NCBI GenBank assembly: GCA_905234025.1
Contig: CAJOFT010000007.1
Location: 1-32,672 of the forward strand
Reading direction: 5' to 3'
DNA length: 32,672 nucleotides
DNA from: Paludibacteraceae bacterium
GTDB taxonomy: Bacteria > Bacteroidota > Bacteroidia > Bacteroidales > Paludibacteraceae
Shown: positions 7,901 to 16,290 of the stretch, in pieces
Layout: every line of letters starts with the position of its first letter
Position numbering within the stretch: the stretch's first letter is position 1
Position numbers and translations under genes: made by a program
The notes under the pieces: generated by a model
Database searches by the model: none
Seen by the model: the letters and a program-made list of their open reading frames with translations, nothing else
What the model was told of the DNA's origin: nothing

Positions 7901-8181
7901 ATCTGATTCTCCTGATTCTCTTTCAGTTGCACCAACTCAATGGTACCATTGTAGCCTTCAGCCTCGATCACGATTTCTTCGTCCATCGGTTCGAGGTAAA
8001 GTAGCGAGAATTCACCCGACTGGTTGGTCGTGGTGGAAATGTTTTGGTTTGCCAGAGTAATCGTTGCTCCGGCAATCGGTTGCGAAGTCGTTTCGTCAAT
8101 CAGCGTTCCCTTCAGGGAAGTTTGCGCTGCGGCGAATAGCGACATACTACAAACCACTAAGGTTACGAGTGTTTTTCGCAT
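4930..8181 (-). CDS. TonB-dependent receptor with carboxypeptidase-like regulatory domain
   Basis: Outer-membrane receptor of 1083 aa. From the chosen start there is a signal peptide (MRKTLVTLVVCSMSLFAAAQ), then a carboxypeptidase-regulatory-like beta-sandwich (about 21-105: LKGTLIDETTSQPIAGATI, TNQSGEFSLLYL). An acidic linker and a plug-like part with RYRNRGYESQYETVYINGV follow, then a long beta-barrel ending in LYATITYKF with the usual terminal aromatic. An ATG at 8235 overlaps the asnS stop as TAATG and would add 18 residues before the leader. I prefer 8181 because it gives a normal signal peptide, but coupling to asnS is possible. The paired DUF5689 lipoprotein follows directly. The substrate is unknown; no SusD partner is present. 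Confidence 0.9.
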   Translation of the reverse strand: MRKTLVTLVVCSMSLFAAAQTSLKGTLIDETTSQPIAGATITLANQNISTTTNQSGEFSLLYLEPMDEEIVIEAEGYNGTIELVQLKENQENQMDPVKLSVNIEKEAKDEILINISDEDLNDDEGRSQAQASAASASVDVFNSATSFAWSTARYRNRGYESQYETVYINGVSFNTAERGTFSFSSMGGLNDASRNKEVVMPMEATNFTFGNIGQSTNYLMNASRFAQGWKVSAAGTNRNYKAAVRASYATGPLKNGWSVIAQLAFRFSPYTTQKGIIGEGSNYYSLGYFVSAEKVWDNGNRLNITTFGAPTMRGQNGAVTQEVYDLTGTNNYNPYWGYQDGHIRNSRIVKSFDPTAIVTFDLNINEHNKMKFGVGYHYSLYSNSAINFYNAPDPRPDYYRNLPSFLWDNQIVDGNSQQLYAQNGTHFNYGNFIGSDMNGVYLGQGFTGADGNLVGPSVDAQNYNTLVELWKNRDDKVTQIDWDALYAANYADPDGLARYMVERRHNDIEEASATVLWNNDQFEHLKMTLGVEGKYSQGIHYKTMDDLLGADYWIDIDPFADRDIKELATNIGMSQEEMSYVKQNNLAYFADHGEAEHIKNGKRFGYDYRMNLSNEKVWFQNEWKFNEIDFYYAIQGTFSSMQRTTNMYNGRAWYLASLAVRDGNPDDAELYLGDLKQYDKLRSTYLGKAHYFFDPAFKAGFNYKINGRNKLKFNAIAETRAPLARNAYISQRVHDRAIESIYVHDKAKNLKDFYAASEKIVGGDLTYEFNYPIVRGRLTGYYTRFWNGSELNGFYDDEVRTFVNQAITGINRRHCGIEAAVAVKLGTYFTLTAFTAIGDHRYTNNAYSVTSAENGMALATDMLTNKNIYEVRDSVMYNGVRVAQGPQLNASLKLSFFHPKMWFADVTVSYYDWNFLSVAPSRRMMALYTGVRADGTTLNGAYNNIYTEDQVQAYDMRLKNEDGTFMLDKYGNYQLQYPYNMLDQQESLSATNPLNRFMIDFSVGKLIYLKNRQSLSINLSVTNIGHNLNFKTGGYQQARLPRATRQKVADGENSTITANAWKFPAKYYYAWGPNLYATITYKF

Positions 8182-8234
8182 AGATTTGAATTTTTGGTTA
8201 ATACTAAAGTTAATTATATTTTGTTTCATATTCA

Positions 8235-9635
8235 TTAGAATTCAGCGGATTTTGGAGTTCTCGGGAAAGGAATGACGTCGCGGATGTTCTGCATTCCTGT
8301 AACGAAGAGCATCAACCGTTCGAAACCGAGTCCGAATCCGGCGTGAGGTGCGGCTCCGAAACGACGGGTGTCCAAGTACCACCACATGTCTTTCATTGGA
8401 ATATGGCGGCGCTCAATCTCTTCGTTGAGCTTGTCAAGACTTTCTTCGCGGACACTGCCGCCGATGATTTCGCCGATTTGCGGGAAAAGCACGTCTGTGC
8501 CTTGAACGGTTTTGCCGTCTGCGTTGAGTTTCATGTAGAAAGCCTTGATTTCCTTCGGATAATCGGTCATAATAACCGGTTTCTTGAAGTGCTCTTCTAC
8601 AAGGAACCGCTCGTGTTCGGAAGCCAAATCATCGCCCCAGTTGCACGGGAACTCGAACTTATGACCGTTCTTGATGGCTTCTTGCAGAATCTCGATGCCT
8701 TTGGTGTAAGGCAGACGGACAAATTCCGTATCTACCACGGATTTGAGGCGCTCAATGAGACCTTTGTCCACAAACTGGTTGAGGAACTCAAGGTCATCCA
8801 TGCAGTGCTCCAATGCCCAGCGGACGCAGAATTTGATGAAATCTTCTTCGAGATCCATCAGCTCGTCCTTCTGGATAAATGCCACTTCCGGCTCAATCAT
8901 CCAGAACTCTGCCAAGTGACGCGGCGTGTTGCTGTTTTCGGCGCGGAATGTCGGACCGAACGTATAAATCTTGCCGAGTGCCATGGCTCCTAATTCGCCT
9001 TCCAACTGACCGCTGACGGTCAATGCCGCCATTTTGCCGAAGAAGTCGTCCGAATAATCAATCTGACCTTGCTCGTCTTTCTTGAGATTGTAGAGGTTCT
9101 TGGTCGTCACTTGGAACATCTGTCCAGCACCTTCGCAATCGGAAGCCGTAATTAGCGGCGTATGGAAGTAGAAATAGCCGTGTTCGTGGAAATAGGTGTG
9201 AATAGCCATTGCCATATTGTGACGGATGCGGAACACCGCGCCAAACGTGTTGGTTCGCGGACGAAGATGCGCAATGGTGCGCAGGAACTCCATGGACAGA
9301 CCTTTCTTCTGCAACGGATATTGCTCGGGGTCGGCTGTGCCATAAACTTCTAATTCGGTAAGCTGGATCTCCACATCCTGTCCTGCACCTTGTGACGGAA
9401 CGAGAATGCCTGTTGCGGAGATACACGAGCCTGTTGTTACGGGCTTGAGCTGTTCCTCGGGGAACTTTGTGAGATCCACAACGATTTGGATGTTCTTGAT
9501 GGTTGAGCCGTCGTTAAGGGCAATGAAACTTACAGCTTTGTTGCCGCGACGGCTACGTACCCAGCCGCGAACGTTAATCGGTTCGTTGAATTGTTTGCTC
9601 TTCAGAGCGTCAATTATAACTGTTCTTTGTAGCAT
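8235..9635 (-). CDS. asnS: Asparagine-tRNA ligase
   Basis: Class IIb aminoacyl-tRNA synthetase that charges tRNA-Asn. Seen: an N-terminal OB fold for the anticodon ([18 protein letters not shown], residues 20-37), motif 2 [20 protein letters not shown] near 229-248, and motif 3 [20 protein letters not shown] near the end. [10 protein letters not shown] plus the asparaginyl-type [10 protein letters not shown] tail separate it from AspRS. Length 466 aa is typical. An in-frame TTG at 9647 is open too, but the ATG at 9635 ([13 protein letters not shown]) fits the family, and the TTG is part of a 7-bp repeat. It lies 26 bases after dnaB, and its stop shares a base with a downstream ATG. Confidence 0.97.
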   Translation of the reverse strand: MLQRTVIIDALKSKQFNEPINVRGWVRSRRGNKAVSFIALNDGSTIKNIQIVVDLTKFPEEQLKPVTTGSCISATGILVPSQGAGQDVEIQLTELEVYGTADPEQYPLQKKGLSMEFLRTIAHLRPRTNTFGAVFRIRHNMAMAIHTYFHEHGYFYFHTPLITASDCEGAGQMFQVTTKNLYNLKKDEQGQIDYSDDFFGKMAALTVSGQLEGELGAMALGKIYTFGPTFRAENSNTPRHLAEFWMIEPEVAFIQKDELMDLEEDFIKFCVRWALEHCMDDLEFLNQFVDKGLIERLKSVVDTEFVRLPYTKGIEILQEAIKNGHKFEFPCNWGDDLASEHERFLVEEHFKKPVIMTDYPKEIKAFYMKLNADGKTVQGTDVLFPQIGEIIGGSVREESLDKLNEEIERRHIPMKDMWWYLDTRRFGAAPHAGFGLGFERLMLFVTGMQNIRDVIPFPRTPKSAEF

Positions 9636-9643
9636 GTATAATA

Positions 9644-9664
9644 TCAATTAGCAATTGTCAATTA
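9644..9664. repeat. TCAATTA/GCAATTG 7-bp repeat at the dnaB/asnS junction
   Basis: Three 7-base units (TCAATTA, GCAATTG, TCAATTA); the last one contains the dnaB stop codon (TTA 9662-9664). The same unit recurs at the rel stop (13363-13383). Confidence 0.7.
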
Positions 9665-11179
9665 AAATGGTACGCCGTCATCGTTTTGTGTTGCACCATC
9701 CGGCGACATGGTGCTGTTCATCCTGGAACTGATGGTCACATTTCCCGCAGTTGGCAATGGTGGCAGGTCATCGTCAAAGGTCTCGTCTTCGTTCTGGAAC
9801 TTCGCGAACTTCGAGCGGAAGCGCAGCCAGATGGAATCGGTGGCACCGTTACGGTGCTTTGCAACGATGATTTGTCCTAATCCGCGCAAGTCCTTGCCGG
9901 TCTTCTCGTCGTTGTACAAATGGTAGTACTCCGGACGGTGGATGAAGCAAACCATATCGGCATCCTGTTCTATCGCACCCGACTCACGCAGGTCACTCAA
10001 TTGCGGTGTCTTGCCTTCTACGCCGGTACGCGACTCCACGTTACGGTTCAACTGTGACAGCGCAATAATTGGAATGTCCAGTTCTTTGGCAAGTGCTTTC
10101 AGGTTGCGCGAAATGATACTGATTTCCTGCTCACGGCTTCCGAAATTCATGCCGGAAGCGTTCATAAGTTGCAGATAATCAATGATAATCAGTTGCACTT
10201 TATGCTCGCGAACAAGTTTGCGTGCTTTGGAACGCAGCTCGAACACGGACAGGCTCGGCGTGTCATCGACGTATATTTGTCCGCCGCGCAGTTCGTTGAT
10301 TTTATGCTCCAGCTGTGCCCATTCGGCTTGTGTCAGTTTGCCGTTCTTGATCTTGTCGCCTTCCAACTCGCACACATTCATTATCAGACGGTTCACCAAT
10401 TGCACATTGCTCATTTCCAGCGAGAACATGGCTACGGGAATACCGTAGTTGATGGCGATATTCTTTGCCATGGACAGCACGAACGCTGTTTTACCCATCG
10501 CCGGACGCGCGGCAATAATAATAAGGTCTGAATTTTGCCAGCCGGATGTGATTTTGTCCAAATCGTGGAACCCGGACGGCACGCCGGATATATTGCCTTC
10601 ATTCTTCGAAGCTTTGCGGATTCGTGCAAATGCTTCTTCAATGACCGGATCAATCTGCGTCACGTCACGTTTCTGTGCCCGTTGGCTGATTTCGAAGATG
10701 CCTGCTTCCGCCATTTGCATCAGTTCATCGACATCCTGAGTCTCGTCATAAGCTTGTTCTTCGATCTTCGCCGCCATACTGATGAGGTCGCGTGCAGTGG
10801 CTTTCTGTCCCACGATTTGGGCATGATAACGCAGGTGTGCCGTAGAGGCAACCTGACGACTTAACTCGCTGAGATACAGCGCACCACCTGCTTCGGCAAG
10901 TGTGCCTTGTGCCTTAAGCTTCTCCGCCACGGACAGGATGTCAATGGGCTCGTCTTTCGCGGCCAAAGCACGTATAGCCTCAAACACCAGACGGTTCTGG
11001 TCTTTGTAGAACGATTCAGGACGCAACAAATCGGCCACCGTCGCATAGGCATCTTTCTCAATCATGAGCGCACCTAACACCGAACTTTCCAGTTCCGGTG
11101 CTTGCGGCGGCAACTTGCCCAGGTCGTTCGGACCTACTTTGGGGGTTGTCGGTTTACTGTTTTTTCTTGGCGTAGGCAT
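9662..11179 (-). CDS. dnaB: Replicative DNA helicase DnaB
   Basis: Hexameric helicase that unwinds DNA at the replication fork, 505 aa. The N-terminal all-helical domain spans about 25-130 (PQAPELESSVLGALM). The RecA-like domain has the fold marker GVPSGFHDLDKITSGW (199-214), Walker A ARPAMGKT (224-231), MFSLEMS, Walker B LIIIDYLQLM (330-339), and later ALSQLNRNVESR plus DLRESGAIEQDADMV. A basic Pro/Lys-rich stretch of some 20 residues precedes the first domain. The start overlaps the 3' end of meaB by 26 bases, so translation may be coupled. No intein is present. Confidence 0.97.
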   Translation of the reverse strand: MPTPRKNSKPTTPKVGPNDLGKLPPQAPELESSVLGALMIEKDAYATVADLLRPESFYKDQNRLVFEAIRALAAKDEPIDILSVAEKLKAQGTLAEAGGALYLSELSRQVASTAHLRYHAQIVGQKATARDLISMAAKIEEQAYDETQDVDELMQMAEAGIFEISQRAQKRDVTQIDPVIEEAFARIRKASKNEGNISGVPSGFHDLDKITSGWQNSDLIIIAARPAMGKTAFVLSMAKNIAINYGIPVAMFSLEMSNVQLVNRLIMNVCELEGDKIKNGKLTQAEWAQLEHKINELRGGQIYVDDTPSLSVFELRSKARKLVREHKVQLIIIDYLQLMNASGMNFGSREQEISIISRNLKALAKELDIPIIALSQLNRNVESRTGVEGKTPQLSDLRESGAIEQDADMVCFIHRPEYYHLYNDEKTGKDLRGLGQIIVAKHRNGATDSIWLRFRSKFAKFQNEDETFDDDLPPLPTAGNVTISSRMNSTMSPDGATQNDDGVPF

Positions 11180-12245
11180 CTAATAATCTGTTCGCTGCTA
11201 TAAAACTTGACAATTCGTTATTCAGTACTTGTTCCTCTGCACGTTGGATAAGCCGTTCCATTTCCTCGTCGCGGTAGAAACCGTTGAGCAGTTCGGCGTT
11301 TATCGTTTCGTACATCCAGTATTTGGCTTGTTCGGTGCGGTGGTGCTCGAAATAGCCGTTCTTTTTGGTGAACGCAATATAATCCTCCACGTTCTGCCAC
11401 ACATCCATAACGCCGCTGTGATCAATGGACGAGCAGCATATGGCATCGGGTTTCCAACCGGATTCCGAAGGAGGGAAGAGCATCAGGGCGTTTCGGAAGC
11501 TTACACGCGCGGCGCGCGCACGTTCTATATTATTTCCGTCGCATTTGTTGATGGCTATTCCGTCCGCCATTTCCATGATACCGCGTTTGATTCCTTGCAA
11601 CTCGTCACCTGTTCCGGTTACTTGCAGCAGCAGGAAATAATCCACCATCGAGTGTGCGGCGGTTTCGCTTTGTCCGACACCTACGGTTTCCACCAGTATT
11701 GTATCGAATCCGGCTGCCTCGCACAGCACAATCGTTTCGCGGGTTTTGCGTGCAACTCCGCCGAGTGAACCGGCAGACGGGGAAGGACGTATGAACGCAT
11801 TTGCCTGTGTGGACAGTTCGTTCATTCGCGTCTTGTCACCCAATATACTTCCTTTCGAACGCTCTGACGACGGGTCGATGGCAAGTACGGCAAGATGTTT
11901 GCCTTCTTTGCACAATTCCGTGCCCAACGCCTCAATAAACGTGGACTTTCCCGCTCCTGGCACGCCTGTGATACCCAAACGGATGGAGTTTCCTGCGTAA
12001 GGCAGGCACATCTCAATCACTTTCTGCGCAATTGCCTGATCGGCGGCGAGACTCGATTCTACAAGTGTTACGGCTTGTCCCAAAATCGAAATGTCGCCTT
12101 TACGGATGCCCTCGAAATATTCTTGGGCATTCAGCGTCCGTTTTTTGCGCTTGAAAGTGGCGTACGGGTTCACGGAAGGCAGATTCTGCACGCCTTCATT
12201 GACCGTCAGTCCTTTGTATTGTTTGTCGTTCTCAGGATGTTGCAT
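11154..12245 (-). CDS. meaB: Methylmalonyl-CoA mutase-associated GTPase MeaB
   Basis: G3E-family P-loop GTPase that guards and reactivates adenosylcobalamin-dependent methylmalonyl-CoA mutase. Seen: Walker A GITGVPGAGKSTF (91-103), DPSSERSKGSILGDKTRM, the LVETVGVGQSE switch segment, and the base-specificity motif AINKCDGNN. Length 363 aa is normal for MeaB/ArgK. The mutase subunits are not in this window. It starts 1 base after the DUF1573 stop and overlaps dnaB by 26 bases, so it sits within the rel-dnaB gene series. Confidence 0.93.
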   Translation of the reverse strand: MQHPENDKQYKGLTVNEGVQNLPSVNPYATFKRKKRTLNAQEYFEGIRKGDISILGQAVTLVESSLAADQAIAQKVIEMCLPYAGNSIRLGITGVPGAGKSTFIEALGTELCKEGKHLAVLAIDPSSERSKGSILGDKTRMNELSTQANAFIRPSPSAGSLGGVARKTRETIVLCEAAGFDTILVETVGVGQSETAAHSMVDYFLLLQVTGTGDELQGIKRGIMEMADGIAINKCDGNNIERARAARVSFRNALMLFPPSESGWKPDAICCSSIDHSGVMDVWQNVEDYIAFTKKNGYFEHHRTEQAKYWMYETINAELLNGFYRDEEMERLIQRAEEQVLNNELSSFIAANRLLDAYAKKKQ

Positions 12246-12246
12246 T

Positions 12247-13341
12247 TTATTGCACGTTCCAAATTACTTTTACTGCTTTCTTCGGTTGGTTCGGGTCGTT
12301 GGTGATAACCACGATTTCGCGGCTGTAATCGGTCGCGGGCATCGGCTCGCCGTCCATGATTGCAGTCAGTTCGATCTTTATTTCACCTTTCTTGCCCGAT
12401 TTGATGATTCCTTTCGGAGCCTCAATCTTCATGAATTCGTTGGCATTATACACACGGCGCACGATCAAGCCGTTCACACCTGAATTCTGCAAATACACGG
12501 CTTTCTTCACTTTCTTGCCCGGCGCAACGTTTCCGAGGTCAATCACGTCTTCCATTTCCATGATCGGAGCCTGTTGGCGGTCTGCCACGCTCAGATTGGA
12601 GAAGTCTTCGTCAACTTCTGCCTTGAACGACATCTTGTATTCATCCGTATGAATTGCTTTGCCGTTTACTTCAACATATGCTGCAATCTCAACCGGACCG
12701 TACAATTTGCATACTTCCGAATCGAATACAAACACGAATTTGCCGGTCTCATTGGGTTTTACGGTGCCGAGTGTCACCTGCGAAATCAGGAAGTTGTCTT
12801 CTGCACGGGTTGCCAAATCAACGGTAATCTCATGGTCGGTATGATTTGCATACTCAATCTCATGATTGATTTTCTGACCTTTCTTCACGGTGCCGAAGTT
12901 CACGCTTTTGGCTTTCAGACTCAGTTCGCCCATTTGCACGGGGTACTGGTTCACGGGTTTCGCTGGTTTCGGAATAACCTCGCCTTTGATATAAACGCGT
13001 GTGGTTGCTTCGGTAGCGTTTGACGTAATGGTCACGGTTTTCTGGAAGCGACCCGGACGACCGTTGGGATTGTAGGTCACGGTTATTTTGCCTGTTTGAC
13101 CCGGCTCAACCGGCTCACGGGTCCAGTTCGGTGTGGTGCAACCGCAACTTGCACGTACGTTCGACAGCACAAGAGGCTCCATTCCTTCGTTCTTGAACTC
13201 AAACACGGTGGTCACACGACCATCTGCTTCATTGATTTTACCGAAATCGTGTTCGGTCGTCTTGAATGTGATGACAGGCTGTTGAGCCATCATCGCAACG
13301 GCGCAGAGCGCCAAAGTCATTACTGACAGAATCTTTTTCAT
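12247..13341 (-). CDS. DUF1573 domain protein (ASH-like repeats), exported
   Basis: A 364-aa protein with a signal peptide (MKKILSVMTLALCAVAMMAQQP). At least three immunoglobulin-like DUF1573/ASH repeats follow. The first is the clearest: ITFKTTEHDFGKINE, then FEFKNEGMEPLVLSNVRASC and the GCTTPNW cysteine motif, ending in GRPGRFQKTVTITSN. A second begins near SVNFGTVKKGQKINHEIEY and a third near DVIDLGNVAPGKKVKKAVYL. These proteins are very common in Bacteroidota and are thought to be periplasmic or surface proteins of unknown role. It lies 28 bases after rel and 1 base before meaB. Confidence 0.88.
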   Translation of the reverse strand: MKKILSVMTLALCAVAMMAQQPVITFKTTEHDFGKINEADGRVTTVFEFKNEGMEPLVLSNVRASCGCTTPNWTREPVEPGQTGKITVTYNPNGRPGRFQKTVTITSNATEATTRVYIKGEVIPKPAKPVNQYPVQMGELSLKAKSVNFGTVKKGQKINHEIEYANHTDHEITVDLATRAEDNFLISQVTLGTVKPNETGKFVFVFDSEVCKLYGPVEIAAYVEVNGKAIHTDEYKMSFKAEVDEDFSNLSVADRQQAPIMEMEDVIDLGNVAPGKKVKKAVYLQNSGVNGLIVRRVYNANEFMKIEAPKGIIKSGKKGEIKIELTAIMDGEPMPATDYSREIVVITNDPNQPKKAVKVIWNVQ

Positions 13342-13362
13342 TTTAATACCTTTTTTATAATG

Positions 13363-13383
13363 TCAATTATCAATTGTCAATTG
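13363..13383. repeat. TCAATTA/TCAATTG 7-bp repeat over the rel stop codon
   Basis: Three perfect 7-base units (TCAATTA, TCAATTG, TCAATTG). The rel stop (TCA 13370-13372 on the plus strand) is the start of the middle unit, so the last residues of Rel (AIDN) are repeat-encoded. Confidence 0.75.
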
Positions 13384-15679
13384 CTTTGTGTGCACTTACA
13401 ATCTCCGGCATGGCTGTCAGAGCCTTGAACAAATCCTCCAATTCCCGCCGGTCATACACATACACATCCATGGTTCCGCGGATAATGCCGTCTTCCGACG
13501 TGATATGTATTTCCCGTAAGTTGATGTGGAACTCCGTTGATACAATCGCTATCACTTTCGACAGCACGCCGAATTTGTCTATTCCGCGTATCTCGATATG
13601 TTCCACGAACGACTGCACGCGATGGGTGTTCCATGTCGCCGAACAGATTTGTTTGCCGTGTGCACTCTTCAGTTTCAGCGCTTCCGGACAATCTATCATA
13701 TGGATGTGAACCATGCCTTTCTCATCCACATAGCCTAACACTTCGTCTCCCGGAATCGGATGACAGCAATCCGCCAATACGTAGTCCCGTCCTAATGCAT
13801 CATCCGTAAGGATGATTTTCTTCTTTCGTTCAGCGGGTTTGTTCTTTTCCTCTTTTTTTGGTGCAGAAGAGTTTGTCTTTTCGGCAGGATTGTCTTCCGG
13901 CTTGCTGAACGGATTCAGCCGTTTCCACAGGCTTTTCTTGCTGTTCGGGAACGCCACTTGCTGCAGGTTGTCAAGACGTATCGTTCCTTTTCCGATTTGC
14001 AGATACAGGTCGTTCGGCTGCGTCAGATGATAGTAGTTCAGTGTCCGTTGCAACGCCATGTCATGCGAATCCGTGGCATTGTATATCATCAGCGCGTCGT
14101 TGAACAGTTTCTCGCCGTTGCGTATCAATGCACGTTCTTCGCGACGGAAATACTGCCGCAGACATGCCAGTGCTTTTGCCGTTGTCACCATGTCCAGCCA
14201 TTCCGGCTGCGGATGTTGCGAGTTCGATGTCAAAATCTCCACTTGGTCACCGCCTTTCAGCACGTATGACATCGGCTGCAACTCATGGTTGATCTTCGCG
14301 CCTATACAATGTTCGCCCAACTGCGAGTGCAGCATATACGCCAAATCCAGTGCTGTCGAACCTTGTGGCATGGTCTTGATATCGCCGCCCGGCGTGAAAA
14401 CGAACACTTCGTGCGCGAACAGATTCAACTTGAATGTGTCAAGGAACTCTATCGCATTCGGCTCGGGATTCTCAAGAATCTCTTTAATGGTCCTGAGCCA
14501 CTTGTCCAACTCGTTCTCACCGCGTTCACCGGTCTTGTATTTCCAGTGTGCTGCCAAACCGCGTTCTGCAATCTCATGCATGCGTTCTGTGCGTATCTGC
14601 ACTTCTATCCACTGACCGTTCGGTGCCATCACGGTGATATGCAACGCCTCATAACCGTTTGCTTTCGGCGTGCTGATCCAGTCGCGGATGCGCTCGGGAT
14701 GAGGACGGTAAATCTCTGTAATCGCCGAATAAACCATCCAGCATTGGTCCTTTTCCGACAGACCTTCATGCGGTGTGAATATGATTCGCACGGCCATCAG
14801 GTCATACACGTTCTCGAACGGAATATTCTTGTCGCGCATTTTCCGGTACACCGAATAAACCGACTTGAAACGTGCTGTCATCGTATATTCGTAACCCATT
14901 TTCGCCAACTGGTCTTTGATGGGCTGTGCGAACGCTTCATAACTTTCTTCCTGCACCGACCGGATAGACGCCAACTTTTCCTCAATCTCTTTGTACGTGT
15001 CCGGATGTTCGTATTTGAAGCTCAGGTTTTCCAGTTCGCTCTTGATCGGGAACAATCCCAAACGGTGTGCGAGCGGCGCATATATATATATTGTCTCTCC
15101 GGCGATCTTGTGTTGTTTCTCTTTTGGCTGTGCGGACAATGTACGCATGTTGTGCAGACGGTCTGCAATCTTCACCAATACCACACGGATGTCCTCACTC
15201 ATCGTCAGCAGCAATTTGCGGAAGTTTTCCGCCTGTTCACTGGCTTGGCTGCCGAATACGCCGCCGCTGATTTTGGTCAGTCCGTCAACAATCAGCGCAA
15301 TTTTGTCGCCGAACAACCGCTGGATGTCTTCGGTCGTGTAGTCTGTGTCTTCAACCACGTCATGCAGCAACGCCGCACAGATGCTTGTCGAACCTAATCC
15401 GATTTCCTTCACAACGATGGTTGCAACGGCAATAGGGTGGAATATATACGGTTCGCCGGACAGACGCCGCACGCCGTAGTGTGCTTGGTTGGCGAAGGCA
15501 AAGGCACGGCGGATGAGTTCCACATTTTGCTGTGTCTTCATCTCGTGTACGGATTGAGGCTCATCGGCAAAGCGTGTTGCAGCGCCTTTTGCCTGCCGCT
15601 CAATGTACGCATCCACAATCACTTCAAACTTTTCTTGAATGTGTTGCTCCTCTTCCTGTGTAAATTCTTTCTCCGCCAT
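13370..15679 (-). CDS. rel: Bifunctional (p)ppGpp synthase/hydrolase (RelA/SpoT family)
   Basis: Makes and breaks the alarmone (p)ppGpp on amino-acid starvation; cytosolic, ribosome-associated. The 769 aa hold an HD hydrolase domain with an intact ALLHDVVEDTD motif (about 105-115), a synthetase domain with RFKSVYSVYRKM, YDLMAVRII and the hallmark EVQIRTERMHEIAERG, a TGS domain (LFAHEVFVFTPGGDIKTMP to about 485), a Lys-rich linker near 600, a Cys/His segment YVLADCCHPIPGDEV and a C-terminal ACT domain. Both active sites look complete, so it is a Rel/SpoT-type bifunctional enzyme. It opens the leftward series; its roughly 300-base leader is filled by 55-bp tandem repeats. Confidence 0.96.
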   Translation of the reverse strand: MAEKEFTQEEEQHIQEKFEVIVDAYIERQAKGAATRFADEPQSVHEMKTQQNVELIRRAFAFANQAHYGVRRLSGEPYIFHPIAVATIVVKEIGLGSTSICAALLHDVVEDTDYTTEDIQRLFGDKIALIVDGLTKISGGVFGSQASEQAENFRKLLLTMSEDIRVVLVKIADRLHNMRTLSAQPKEKQHKIAGETIYIYAPLAHRLGLFPIKSELENLSFKYEHPDTYKEIEEKLASIRSVQEESYEAFAQPIKDQLAKMGYEYTMTARFKSVYSVYRKMRDKNIPFENVYDLMAVRIIFTPHEGLSEKDQCWMVYSAITEIYRPHPERIRDWISTPKANGYEALHITVMAPNGQWIEVQIRTERMHEIAERGLAAHWKYKTGERGENELDKWLRTIKEILENPEPNAIEFLDTFKLNLFAHEVFVFTPGGDIKTMPQGSTALDLAYMLHSQLGEHCIGAKINHELQPMSYVLKGGDQVEILTSNSQHPQPEWLDMVTTAKALACLRQYFRREERALIRNGEKLFNDALMIYNATDSHDMALQRTLNYYHLTQPNDLYLQIGKGTIRLDNLQQVAFPNSKKSLWKRLNPFSKPEDNPAEKTNSSAPKKEEKNKPAERKKKIILTDDALGRDYVLADCCHPIPGDEVLGYVDEKGMVHIHMIDCPEALKLKSAHGKQICSATWNTHRVQSFVEHIEIRGIDKFGVLSKVIAIVSTEFHINLREIHITSEDGIIRGTMDVYVYDRRELEDLFKALTAMPEIVSAHKAIDN

Positions 15680-15680
15680 C

Positions 15681-15915
15681 CGGCATTCGTTATTTCAGTC
15701 TTCCTCCTGATTCTCTGTTGTTTATCTTGTTAGTTGTTTCAGTCTTCTTGCTGATTCCCTATTGGTTATCTTATGTTGATTCTGTTCGTCGTTTCCGGTC
15801 TCCTGCTGATTCTCTGTTGTTTATATTATGTTGATTCCGTTCGTCGTTTCCGGTCTCCTGCTGATTCTCTGTTGTTTATCTTATGTTGATTCCATTCGTT
15901 ATTCCGGTATTTGTT
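15681..15915. repeat. 55-bp tandem repeat array in the rel leader
   Basis: Units starting TCCGGTCTCCTGCTGATTCT begin at about 15739, 15794 and 15849, exactly 55 bases apart. A shortened copy (44 bases) lies at 15695, and partial ends at 15681-15694 and 15903-15915. Copies two and three are nearly identical; the outer ones are diverged. The units abut directly with no spacers, so this is not a CRISPR. The array fills most of the 5' untranslated region between the promoter and the rel start codon. Confidence 0.85.
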
Positions 15916-15982
15916 GCTTTTCTATAGGACGTGTTTCTGTCTTTTTCTATAGGATTTTTTCCGCAGAAACCCTAAAATCGCG

Positions 15983-16014
15983 CAAAGTTACTGCTTTTTT
16001 TTGATATACGCAAA
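15983..16014 (-). promoter_or_regulatory. Promoter of the rel gene series
   Basis: Read leftward: -33 TTTG (16014-16011), 20-base spacer, -7 box TAACTTTG (15990-15983), an exact Bacteroidota match. The predicted transcript start near 15976 gives a leader of about 297 bases before the rel ATG. Two copies of TTTTCTATAGGA (15918-15929, 15943-15954) also lie in this leader. Confidence 0.75.
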
Positions 16015-16204
16015 TATTCTCTGTATTTTTTGTAAAAAAATAGTTTTTTGCACTTTTTCGTCATTTTTTTGCAGTTTTTTGTTGAATCTTGCCATATTTT
16101 GCTATATCCCTTATGTCTTTATCTCCATTCTCTGTCTATTTGCCCACATTCTTCACTTTTTTATCCACATTCTTCACTTTTTTATCATTTTTCGTCATGA
16201 AAGA
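16015..16204. other. AT-rich divergent spacer with a 21-bp direct repeat
   Basis: No gene seen. T-rich DNA containing two perfect head-to-tail 21-base copies beginning CCACATTCTTCAC (16144-16164 and 16165-16185). The role is unknown. Confidence 0.6.
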
Positions 16205-16236
16205 TTTGTTTACTTCAAAAAAATATTGTAATTTTG
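16205..16236 (+). promoter_or_regulatory. Distal promoter in the divergent spacer
   Basis: -33 TTTG (16205-16208), 20-base spacer, -7 box TAATTTTG (16229-16236). It lies 320 bases upstream of the next gene and 264 bases before a second equally good promoter, so it may serve a separate short RNA. Confidence 0.55.
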
Positions 16237-16290
16237 CACGATTTTTTGTTAAAATGCACTGAAGCAACGACAAAATATTCTCGAAAAATT

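Noticed and set aside
8182..8235. ATG at 8235 as the TonB receptor start
   Set aside because: It would put 18 polar residues before an otherwise normal signal peptide. Kept as an alternative because of the TAATG overlap with asnS.
9635..9647. TTG start for asnS at 9647
   Set aside because: The TTG belongs to the 7-bp repeat spacer; the ATG at 9635 gives the normal family N-terminus.
15623..15686. 20-codon upstream frame (MPDGGERIYTG...) starting 7 bases before the rel ATG
   Set aside because: It overlaps rel out of frame. One short ATG by chance is likely; no start signal supports it.
15681..15915. Repeat array as a CRISPR
   Set aside because: Units are 55 bases and directly adjacent, with no unique spacers and no cas genes nearby.
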